This document shows, one piece after another, positions 43,197 through 50,703 of a stretch of DNA of 64,000 nt. The position numbers and the translations under genes are program-made. The DNA comes from Gammaproteobacteria bacterium (GTDB taxonomy: Bacteria; Pseudomonadota; Gammaproteobacteria; Xanthomonadales; Wenzhouxiangellaceae), in the NCBI GenBank assembly GCA_021772985.1, contig JAJFKX010000046.1, positions 62,001-126,000 on the forward strand, in the 5' to 3' direction. The notes beneath the pieces were generated by a model. That model was not told where the DNA came from and did not search any database. It saw only the letters and a list, made by a program, of their open reading frames with translations. Positions within the stretch are counted from its first letter, which is position 1, and the number at the start of each line of letters is the position of its first letter.

Positions 43197-44084
43197 CTAA
43201 TTGTTGATCGAGCTCAAAATGCCGGCGTAGCCTGACCTGAAGTCAGGATACTTATACAGGTAACCCAAAGCGCGCGAACGCTGGTTACTGATCCGCTTGC
43301 CGGATTGCTGAATTTCTTCACATTGTGACGGGTTCAAGTTTTCAAATTTTGTTTGCAGGTGTTTAAGTTCGGCAGATGGCGATAGTCGCTGTAGTTGATC
43401 AGTTAACCAGGCTATGACCTCAAAACGCAAAGCTGGTTGATCATCAACACCATTGACGATTGCCGGTGGCTCTGTTTGCATGAGCAGGTGTGTAACCAGA
43501 CCGGTAGCGTCCTGCAGGTGAATGCGATTGGTCCAGTGCTGTAGGTTGCTGGTTGAGAGAGTGCCATTGGTCAGTTGTCTGATCAGGTAGTTATCGGTGT
43601 TTCCATACAGGCCGGCAAGCCGTACAACTGTCGTTCTAAAGCCAGCTGCAAGCGCTAATTGTTCACTTTCCAGCAGAATTTGGCCGTTAAATGCAATCGG
43701 TAATGTGCGGCTGCTCTCATCAATCCAGGATCCATCATCCTGACCGTAGACAGCTGTTGAAGAAACAAAAATCAGCTTGCCGTTGGCGCGCAGTGTGTCA
43801 CGCTCAAGCAGATTTTTAAGACCGTGGTAGAAAGTCTGCTGATACGCTTCAGCTTCACGTTTATCAGGTGTCGGGCTATAAACCACAACATCAAAGTTGT
43901 GGTTGAGTGCTGTCATGGAGTTGGCTAAGGTTAAATCACCGACAACAGACTGGTGGATGCCATTGCCGGTAATTTCATGCCGTGTCAAGGCAGTGATATG
44001 GCAGCCGGCTTGAGCAAGTTGCTTAGCTAATCTGCGGCCGAGCCGCCCACAGCCGGCCAATAATACCCGCTGTCTTTCAGCCAC
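43197..44084 (-). CDS. NAD(P)-binding SDR / epimerase-like protein (YeeZ type)
   Basis: 295 residues. N-terminal nucleotide loop LLAGCGRLGRRLAKQLAQAG, then the extended-SDR pattern VVGDLTL, FVSSTAVYGQDDG and RLAGLYGN, and a C-terminal NRIHLQDA block. The GCGRLG form of the loop is typical of YeeZ-like epimerase-family proteins of unknown substrate. Cytosolic. The gene overlaps the end of the exosortase gene by 8 bp, so they are cotranscribed; whether it works with protein sorting is unknown. Confidence 0.82.
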   Translation of the reverse strand: MAERQRVLLAGCGRLGRRLAKQLAQAGCHITALTRHEITGNGIHQSVVGDLTLANSMTALNHNFDVVVYSPTPDKREAEAYQQTFYHGLKNLLERDTLRANGKLIFVSSTAVYGQDDGSWIDESSRTLPIAFNGQILLESEQLALAAGFRTTVVRLAGLYGNTDNYLIRQLTNGTLSTSNLQHWTNRIHLQDATGLVTHLLMQTEPPAIVNGVDDQPALRFEVIAWLTDQLQRLSPSAELKHLQTKFENLNPSQCEEIQQSGKRISNQRSRALGYLYKYPDFRSGYAGILSSINN

Positions 44085-44625
44085 TGACTGCTATGGCTTC
44101 CGGGTTATCCGTGGAATCATCGTTGTTATCGGGTCCGCTGGATGAAGATGGTGGCGGCAACATGCGTAGCCAAATCAACCATACCACCAGAGCGTCCAGA
44201 ATGATCAAAGCCTGCCATAGGTATAGATGGAACCACTCGAACCAGGTCATATTCCATTGGCCCAGATAGAACAGACTGATGATACGCACCAGATTGAGTA
44301 ACTGAATGGCAAAAAAACCAATCCCGAAACCGATAAACTTGTGTTTAAGAGGCGCGGGAAAAGCAAACATCGCGGCAAACAAAATAATCAGTGCTTCGAC
44401 ACCATTGCAACCTGGCTGAATTTCAACAGCAAAGCCATTGCTCAGGCTACGCAGTATTTTCCCAGTGGACACCACATCACTATCGAACAGTTGTACCAGC
44501 CAACTGCAAACTTTGGCGATACCAGCAGTGAAGGGGAAGATTACATGTTGCTGCACCGGCTCCAGCACTTCCAGGGTAAATAGTCCGACCAGTAAGATCA
44601 GAAACAGAATAAAAAAGCGTATCAT
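44077..44625 (-). CDS. xrtH: Exosortase H
   Basis: 182 residues from the ATG at 44625 (AAGGA 7-8 nt upstream; a longer frame from 44664 has no site). Five to six membrane segments. The catalytic triad of exosortases is visible: Cys in IQPGCNGVEALIIL, Arg in LLNLVRIISLFYLGQW, and His in FEWFHLYLWQALIILDALVVW. These blocks match exosortase H, the processing enzyme for IPTL-CTERM proteins; the substrate protein encoded at 9662-10657 carries that tag. It acts in the inner membrane as a transpeptidase. The Ser/Pro/Asp-rich tail is variable. Confidence 0.88.
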   Translation of the reverse strand: MIRFFILFLILLVGLFTLEVLEPVQQHVIFPFTAGIAKVCSWLVQLFDSDVVSTGKILRSLSNGFAVEIQPGCNGVEALIILFAAMFAFPAPLKHKFIGFGIGFFAIQLLNLVRIISLFYLGQWNMTWFEWFHLYLWQALIILDALVVWLIWLRMLPPPSSSSGPDNNDDSTDNPEAIAVSG

Positions 44626-44875
44626 CAAAAAATCCTTAAAGGCGTGCCCGAAAATCGGACACACTTAATGGTCAATTGCCTATATGGTAGCCAAAACCGG
44701 GAGCACAAGCAGCCATTCATACTGCCTACGATACAAGTATCCCCAAAATCAATCTATTTCTGTCATCAGTGGGCGCTGAATGCGAACTCAATAATCAGTT
44801 GCATTAGTGCTGATATGACAGCTTGGGTGATGATTTTTGTTAGTCGGATACTGGCTTCATGCTAGCATTGCATTT

Positions 44876-45433
44876 ATGCAATATGAATCAAGTAACATCC
44901 CCAGTAATATTGTACTGATCGGGCCAATGGGTAGTGGTAAAACCACCATTGGCCGGTGCCTGGCATCGTTGCTGGGCAAACATTTTGTTGATTGTGATCA
45001 CACTTTGGAACAGCGGTTGGGTGTGAATATCGCATTGGTTTTTGATCTTGAAGGTGAGCAGGGGTTTCGTAAACGTGAGCATCAGGTTATTAAAGAACTA
45101 TGTCAACAAAAGGACACTGTACTGGCTACCGGTGGAGGCAGTGTATTGATGGCAGTCAACCGGGAGCAGCTTAAAAAGTTCGGGACAGTGGTGTATCTGG
45201 AAACCTCGGTCAGGCAGCAGTTATCCAGGCTAGAGCGGGACAAAACGAGACCATTGCTGCAGCGTCCGGATCGGGAGCAACAGTTGCAAAGATTGGCAGT
45301 GCAACGTAATCCTATTTATACCAAGATGGCCGACATCACCATTCAGGCAAAAGATTTGCCGGTAGAGCATATGGCCGGGCATCTGGTGGTTGAGTTGCAA
45401 AAATACGTTGAGTCACCAAAATGTCCGGCATAG
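44876..45433 (+). CDS. aroK: Shikimate kinase
   Basis: About 186 residues from the ATG at 44876; the longer TTG frame (44837) adds an unrelated tail. Walker A GPMGSGKTTIG, the shikimate-binding DCDHTLEQR and FRKREHQVIKEL, the TGGGSVL turn and the LID DKTRPLLQRP are in place. The enzyme phosphorylates shikimate in aromatic amino-acid biosynthesis. It overlaps aroB by 13 bp. No clear ribosome site is seen upstream of the ATG. Confidence 0.94.
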   Translation: MQYESSNIPSNIVLIGPMGSGKTTIGRCLASLLGKHFVDCDHTLEQRLGVNIALVFDLEGEQGFRKREHQVIKELCQQKDTVLATGGGSVLMAVNREQLKKFGTVVYLETSVRQQLSRLERDKTRPLLQRPDREQQLQRLAVQRNPIYTKMADITIQAKDLPVEHMAGHLVVELQKYVESPKCPA

Positions 45434-46518
45434 ATAGTGTCACCATTAAGTTAGGTACGGCAAGTTATCCGGTCATTATCGGGGCTGGGGTATTGGCCGA
45501 CGAAAGGGTCTGGGTAAGTCGATTAAATGCCGATGGCGTATTAATAGTCAGCAACAGCACAATCGCTCCCTTATACCTGGCCCGACTGCAGTCGGTGTTG
45601 GAAAAACTTAATATCCCTCATCAACTCTGTATTCTCCCAGATGGCGAACAATACAAAACATTGACTACATGGCAGCAAATTATTGACGCTTTGCTGAATA
45701 TGCGCGCCAATCGGAAAACCACAGTGATTGCATTGGGTGGTGGCGTGATCGGTGATATTGCCGGGTTTGCTGCCGCATGCTATATGCGGGGTATTCGGGT
45801 CATTCAGGTACCAACGACTTTATTGGCGCAAGTTGATGCTGCGGTTGGTGGTAAAACCGGCGTCAATATGCCGGTTGGGAAAAACCTGGTAGGTGCATTT
45901 CATCAACCTGCACTGGTGGTTGCCGATATTGATACCCTGAGCAGCTTGCCTGAGCGCGAGTTTCGGGCAGGCATTGCTGAAGTCATAAAATATGGTTTGA
46001 TTATGGATGCAGGTTTTTTCGATTGGCTGCAAAATAATACGGATGCGATTTTGACGAAGGATGCAGCAGCTTTGCACTATATGGTGGCGACCAGTGTTGC
46101 GCATAAAGCTTCAGTTGTCAGTGCTGATGCTCATGAACAGGGGCAACGGGCGTTATTGAATTTTGGCCATACTTTTGGACATGCATTGGAAACGCTGACC
46201 AATTATTCGAAATGGCTGCATGGTGAAGCGGTTGCCATTGGGATGCTGCTGGCTTGTGCCTATGGCGAAAAAACAGGACGTACAGCTCCTGAAGTTACCG
46301 CCAAGTTGAATCAGCTGCTGGGCAAAATCCAATTCGATATAAGTATCCCCGAAGACATAACCGCTCAGAACATGATTGAGACGATGCGAAGCGATAAAAA
46401 AGCCAGTTATGCAGGCTTGGATTTGATTTTGCTGGAGAGCATTGGTGCTGCGGTGATCAGCAGAGGACACCGGCCCGAACTATTATTAAAGGATTTTCCG
46501 ATGGAGTATTTAGGATAA
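45421..46518 (+). CDS. aroB: 3-dehydroquinate synthase
   Basis: 365 residues. NAD-binding GGGVIGDIAGFAAACYMRGIRVIQVPTTLLAQVDAAVGGKTGVN and the zinc-binding late blocks RAGIAEVIKYGL, NFGHTFGHALE and HGEAVAIGM. It converts DAHP into 3-dehydroquinate, the second step of the shikimate pathway, using NAD and a divalent metal. The gene overlaps aroK and ends 2 bp before hemE, forming an aroK-aroB-hemE transcript. Confidence 0.96.
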   Translation: MSGIDSVTIKLGTASYPVIIGAGVLADERVWVSRLNADGVLIVSNSTIAPLYLARLQSVLEKLNIPHQLCILPDGEQYKTLTTWQQIIDALLNMRANRKTTVIALGGGVIGDIAGFAAACYMRGIRVIQVPTTLLAQVDAAVGGKTGVNMPVGKNLVGAFHQPALVVADIDTLSSLPEREFRAGIAEVIKYGLIMDAGFFDWLQNNTDAILTKDAAALHYMVATSVAHKASVVSADAHEQGQRALLNFGHTFGHALETLTNYSKWLHGEAVAIGMLLACAYGEKTGRTAPEVTAKLNQLLGKIQFDISIPEDITAQNMIETMRSDKKASYAGLDLILLESIGAAVISRGHRPELLLKDFPMEYLG

Positions 46519-46520
46519 CC

Positions 46521-47567
46521 ATGGTGATTGAGAATGACCGATTGTTAAGAGCGTTGCGGCTGGAACCGAATGACAGGCCACCAGTGTGGTTAATGAGACA
46601 GGCAGGGCGGTATTTACCTGAATACCTCAAGGTCAGGGCACAGGCAGGCAGCTTTATGGACTTATGCCGGAATGCAGAGCTTGCCAGTGAAGTGGCAATG
46701 CAACCGTTACGTCGTTATCCATTGGATGCTTCAATTTTGTTTTCTGATATTTTGACAATTCCTGATGCCATGGGACTAGGGCTGCAATTTATGAGTGGTG
46801 AGGGGCCGGTATTTGAACGTCCTATTCAGAACCTAAAAGATATTCAGTCATTGCCTTTGCCCGACGTCGAAGAACAGCTTGGTTATGTCATGAATGTGGT
46901 GCGAGCAATGCGCATCAGGATTGGTCAGAAATTACCAATTATAGGTTTCAGTGGTAGTCCCTGGACGTTGGCGTGTTACATGCTCGAGGGAAGGGGTACT
47001 CGTGATTTCGCTAAAGCACGTTCCTGGTTATGGCGTGAGCCACAGGGTCTGCAATTATTGTTGGATAAATTATGCAGTTCTGTAACTGATTATCTGGCTG
47101 CCCAGGCCAATGCTGGCGCAGATGTATTAATGTTATTTGATACCTGGGGTGGGTTATTGAGTGAAGCGCATTATCGGGAATTTTCATTACAGCCGATGAT
47201 GAAAATCATGCAAGCCTTGCAGACTCGGCATGGTTGCAGTTTGCCTGTGATTTTATTTAGCAAAGGTTGTCACACTCAGATTGCAGATATGTGTGAATCA
47301 GGCTGTGCGGGTATTGGCGTGGACTGGCGTATAGATATCAATAACGCTTTGCAACAGGCAAAAGGCAAGCTGGCGGTTCAAGGCAATCTTGATCCAACAG
47401 TGTTACTTGCAGATCCAGAGAGTATTCGATCTACAGTCAAAAAGCAGTTTGCTGATGCCGTCGATCATGCCGGATTTATATTTAACCTGGGACATGGGAT
47501 TATGCCTGAGGTGCCACCGGATAATGTCACCGTGCTGCTTGAGCAGTTACGACAACTCTCCGATTGA
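46521..47567 (+). CDS. hemE: Uroporphyrinogen decarboxylase
   Basis: 348 residues. The N-terminal signature PPVWLMRQAGRYLPEY, then the Asp in FSDILTIPDAMGLGL, GFSGSPWTLACYMLEG and the C-terminal FNLGHGIMPEVPPDNV are all present. The enzyme removes four acetate carboxyls from uroporphyrinogen III in haem synthesis and needs no cofactor. It follows aroB by 2 bp and precedes the DsbA-like isomerase by 3 bp. Confidence 0.96.
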   Translation: MVIENDRLLRALRLEPNDRPPVWLMRQAGRYLPEYLKVRAQAGSFMDLCRNAELASEVAMQPLRRYPLDASILFSDILTIPDAMGLGLQFMSGEGPVFERPIQNLKDIQSLPLPDVEEQLGYVMNVVRAMRIRIGQKLPIIGFSGSPWTLACYMLEGRGTRDFAKARSWLWREPQGLQLLLDKLCSSVTDYLAAQANAGADVLMLFDTWGGLLSEAHYREFSLQPMMKIMQALQTRHGCSLPVILFSKGCHTQIADMCESGCAGIGVDWRIDINNALQQAKGKLAVQGNLDPTVLLADPESIRSTVKKQFADAVDHAGFIFNLGHGIMPEVPPDNVTVLLEQLRQLSD

Positions 47568-47570
47568 CGA

Positions 47571-48242
47571 ATGAGTTTGCCGTCAGGAAAAAGACAGTTA
47601 CGGTTTTATTTTGATTACATATCGCACAATGCGTATTTGGCCTGGGTGAAGTTGCCAGCGCTGGCTGAAAAGTTTGATATTCAAATAAAACCAATTCCAG
47701 TATTATTTGCCGGGTTGCTGAATGCACATGGGCAATTGGGGCCGGCTGAAATCCCTGCTAAAGCGCGCTGGATGATACGCGATGTGTTACGCAAAGCAAA
47801 ACAATTAAAGATTCAGCTCAATCCTCCGGCATCACATCCATTTAATCCGTTGATGCCATTAAGGATGACTTGTTTGCCATTGCCGGCTGAGCAGCTTGAG
47901 CGGTTAATTGATGCATTGTTCAAAGCCATCTGGGTTGATGGTTTGGATCTTAGTGCACCGGAAACAGGGTGCCGGATTGCGGAACAAGTTGGCCTGAAAG
48001 GTGATGAAATCATCAATCAGGTGGCTTCTATGCAAGTCAAACAGAAATTGCGTGTCAATACTGCATCAGCCATAGATGCCGGGGTGTTTGGTGTACCCTC
48101 CATATTGGTGGAGCAGCAGCTTTTTTGGGGTTTTGATGATTACCCGTATCTGGAGCGATATCTGGCAGGCGAGGATCTGCTGGATATCGGTGAGTACAGA
48201 CAGTGGTTGAACATCAGTGCCAGTTCTCAGCGCAAGCACTAG
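47571..48242 (+). CDS. DsbA-like 2-hydroxychromene-2-carboxylate isomerase family protein
   Basis: 223 residues with the thioredoxin fold and helical insertion of the HCCA isomerase/GST-kappa group. The start RFYFDYISHNAYLAWVKLP replaces the DsbA CxxC by a Ser/His pair; the rest has FAGLLNAHGQLGPAEIPAKARWM and GVFGVPSILVEQQLFWGFDDYPYLERYL. Known members isomerise hydroxychromene carboxylate in naphthalene breakdown with glutathione, but isolated copies like this are often of unknown substrate. It ends the aroK-aroB-hemE run, 3 bp after hemE. Confidence 0.87.
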   Translation: MSLPSGKRQLRFYFDYISHNAYLAWVKLPALAEKFDIQIKPIPVLFAGLLNAHGQLGPAEIPAKARWMIRDVLRKAKQLKIQLNPPASHPFNPLMPLRMTCLPLPAEQLERLIDALFKAIWVDGLDLSAPETGCRIAEQVGLKGDEIINQVASMQVKQKLRVNTASAIDAGVFGVPSILVEQQLFWGFDDYPYLERYLAGEDLLDIGEYRQWLNISASSQRKH

Positions 48243-48295
48243 TACGTACAGTAACAGTTGCAGTCAGTACAGTAATACGATTATATTAGTACGTA
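48240..48295. repeat. Two TAGTACGTA direct repeats upstream of the AraC-type gene
   Basis: TAGTACGTA occurs at 48240-48248 and at 48287-48295 (spacing 47 bp), in a short AT-rich segment just before the AraC-type regulator. They are candidate binding sites, possibly for the regulator itself. The first copy overlaps the stop codon of the isomerase gene. Confidence 0.4.
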
Positions 48296-48322
48296 ATATA
48301 GGGTATATATATTGGGTGACTT

Positions 48323-49213
48323 ATGCGCCGCCGCTTGAATGCACCACTTGAAAGTGTGCTTTATCATAGTGAAAGCCTTGCTATAGGTGTGTTCGATTGC
48401 CCACGTGAGCATCTTAGTTTTCAAGATTCCGGGCCAACCGCTGAAGATATTGTCGTATTTCCTCGGTATCCTGTGTATATCAAACATACTGGGAAACGTG
48501 AGGTTTTGGCCAATCACCAAGTAGTCACTTTATATAACAAAGGGCAGACATATCAGCGTCAACCGGTTGCCGCATACGGGGATTATTCAGTTTGGTTCCA
48601 TTTTCCCAGAGAAATATTGGTTGCAGCCATGGAGGAAGTCGGCCAGGCAAATTCTAAAATGGATAGTCAGCCATTTGTTGAAGTTTGTCGGGTATCAAAC
48701 CGTGCGACGTTTCTGAAAGAGCGGTTGTTATATCAGTATTTGAAACAATGTGATCAACCATCAGCTTTGCTGGTAGAAGATGCGGCCTTACAATTGCTGG
48801 GACAATTGTTTTCAACAGATGAGTTGCAGTGGATTGATAGGAAGGCGCGAAAAAATACCGTATGCCGCCACCAGGACATGGTGGCACATTGCCTGGCTTT
48901 GTTGACCCAAGGGCTGGATCAGAGGCTTACGTTGTCTGAGTTGTCCACTCAGATTGGGACGACCCCTTTTCATTTGTCCAGAGTGTTTAAATCACAAACA
49001 GGTCAAAGTATTCATCAATACCTTTTGCAGCTGCGTTTGCGCAATGCGGTAGATGCCATTTTTGAACAACCTAAGCAGCGGTTGACAGATATTGCCATGA
49101 ATTTGGGCTTTGCCACGCCCAGTCATTTTGCCCAGTCATTTCGGTATCATTTTGGGATGTCGCCCGGCCAGTTGAGTATCCAATCGTTGGGTAACATTTT
49201 GACGACTGTATGA
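48323..49213 (+). CDS. AraC family transcriptional regulator
   Basis: 296 residues. The N-terminal half (about 1-180) is a variable sensor region (FPRYPVYIKHTGKREVLANHQVV, GDYSVWFHFPREI) without a recognised fold. The C-terminal half has the double helix-turn-helix: LTLSELSTQIGTTPFHLSRVFKSQTGQSIHQYLLQLRLRNA and LTDIAMNLGFATPSHFAQSFRYHFGMSPG, the AraC signature. It is a DNA-binding activator or repressor. Targets are unknown; the paired repeats upstream suggest self-control. Confidence 0.9.
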   Translation: MRRRLNAPLESVLYHSESLAIGVFDCPREHLSFQDSGPTAEDIVVFPRYPVYIKHTGKREVLANHQVVTLYNKGQTYQRQPVAAYGDYSVWFHFPREILVAAMEEVGQANSKMDSQPFVEVCRVSNRATFLKERLLYQYLKQCDQPSALLVEDAALQLLGQLFSTDELQWIDRKARKNTVCRHQDMVAHCLALLTQGLDQRLTLSELSTQIGTTPFHLSRVFKSQTGQSIHQYLLQLRLRNAVDAIFEQPKQRLTDIAMNLGFATPSHFAQSFRYHFGMSPGQLSIQSLGNILTTV

Positions 49214-49403
49214 ATAACCGGGAATTGAGTACTTTCCAAAATTAATCTCCGTAACAGTCGTGGCCATAGAGCAAGGCTTCGGTATCACTTCTTAATCGAC
49301 TGAATTCTCCCTTCCGAACTAAGCAAGAATTTGACAGCCATGGGCATTGAAAGCGCCTAGTCTGTAATTGCAATAGTGTTAAATGCGTTGAATGGAGATG
49401 ACT

Positions 49404-50663
49404 ATGCTGAACATGAAAAATATAGGATTAGCTGTGAGCGTTGTATTGTGGGTGAGCGCAGGCATAGCAGCGGACCCCAATTTTGTTGAGCCTGATGTGG
49501 ATTTGCAGTACAGCTTATTCACAGAGCAACCTGGTTCCAGTTTTGGCTGGGTAGCTGAGAATCTTGGCGATATTGATGCTGATGGTGCAACTGATTTTGT
49601 GGTTACGGCCCCATTCCTGGTTGATGCCAATGGTATAAATATCGGTAGGGTGTACGTGTATTCCGGTATCGATGGCAATCTCATTATCAGCCATGATGGA
49701 GACCCAGGTGAACTGATGGGTTTCAGTGCCAGCAGTGCCGGTGATTTAAACAATGATGGCGTTATGGACTACGCAGCCGGGTCATTGCTTCGAGTGGTGG
49801 CTTGGTCGGGTGCTGACCATCAGATGCTATGGGAAGTGACACGTGCCGGAGAGAATTTCGGATTCGATTTAGATATGGCCGGTGACATCGACGGAGATGG
49901 CTTTAGTGAAGTGGTTGTCGGTGCGAGTGCCACAGCTATCAATGGTCAGGCAAGCGGTGCGGCATATTTACTTTCCGGCTTGAATGGTTCTGTATTATGG
50001 CAACAAAATGGTGCAGAGGCATTTGACCGCATGGGCAGCTCTGTCGGCCGATTGGATGATGTCGATAATGATGGTGTACCGGATGTGGTCGTTGGTGTGC
50101 GTTCAGGTGGGTTAAAAGACCGGGGCACTGCATTTGCGTTGTCTGGTGCGGATGGCCAAGTTATTTACTCAATGCGACCTGTTGGTTTGCCAGCCAGCCC
50201 GGTCAGTAGTTATGCGACATTTCATGGTGCTGGTGGTGGTGATGTAAACGGCGATGGTATCAATGATATATTTATTGGTGACTTCGCTGCCCGCCGAGGT
50301 CCTGCTAATGGGCCAGCTACCGGTCGTGCCTACGTATATTCAGGTGCAGATGGTAAAAAACTGCATCTATTTGGCGCTGAAAATAATGGCGATGGCATCG
50401 GCCCCGGCAGGATAGTGCCGGATGCGAATGGTGATGGTCAGGCGGATGTTTATGTGGCTTCGTTTACCTTTGGATCCAATGCTGAAGGCAAGGGTTATCT
50501 GTATTCAGGTGCTGATGGATCGTTATTGCGTACTATGACAGGCACATTAGCCAACTTGTTTCTAGGTGTGGATGCATTGTCAGCGGGTGATGTTAACCAG
50601 GATGGATTACCAGATTATTTACTCACTGGTTTTGAAGTCGCTCATTTAATTCTTGGCAATTAA
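49404..50663 (+). CDS. Secreted FG-GAP / integrin-alpha-like beta-propeller protein
   Basis: About 419 residues from the ATG at 49404, which has GGAG 6 nt upstream. A signal peptide ends GIAA before DPNF. The mature protein is a chain of FG-GAP repeats, each closed by a calcium loop: GDIDADGATDF, GDLNNDGVMDY, GDIDGDGFSEV, DDVDNDGVPDV, GDVNGDGINDI, PDANGDGQADV and GDVNQDGLPDY. Seven such loops suit a seven-bladed propeller like the integrin alpha head. Likely an exported calcium-dependent binding protein, partner unknown. No sorting tag is visible at its C-terminus (LILGN). Confidence 0.85.
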   Translation: MLNMKNIGLAVSVVLWVSAGIAADPNFVEPDVDLQYSLFTEQPGSSFGWVAENLGDIDADGATDFVVTAPFLVDANGINIGRVYVYSGIDGNLIISHDGDPGELMGFSASSAGDLNNDGVMDYAAGSLLRVVAWSGADHQMLWEVTRAGENFGFDLDMAGDIDGDGFSEVVVGASATAINGQASGAAYLLSGLNGSVLWQQNGAEAFDRMGSSVGRLDDVDNDGVPDVVVGVRSGGLKDRGTAFALSGADGQVIYSMRPVGLPASPVSSYATFHGAGGGDVNGDGINDIFIGDFAARRGPANGPATGRAYVYSGADGKKLHLFGAENNGDGIGPGRIVPDANGDGQADVYVASFTFGSNAEGKGYLYSGADGSLLRTMTGTLANLFLGVDALSAGDVNQDGLPDYLLTGFEVAHLILGN

Positions 50664-50674
50664 AACCCGTTAAT

Positions 50675-50703
50675 AACCCGGGCGTCGTTATAGCGCCCGG
50701 GTT
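50675..50703. terminator. Hairpin between convergent genes
   Basis: AACCCGGGCG (50675-50684) pairs perfectly with CGCCCGGGTT (50694-50703) around a 9-nt loop. No U-tract follows on the plus strand, and the stem overlaps the stop codon of the minus-strand sensor kinase gene at 50702. A bidirectional role at this convergent junction is likely. Confidence 0.72.
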
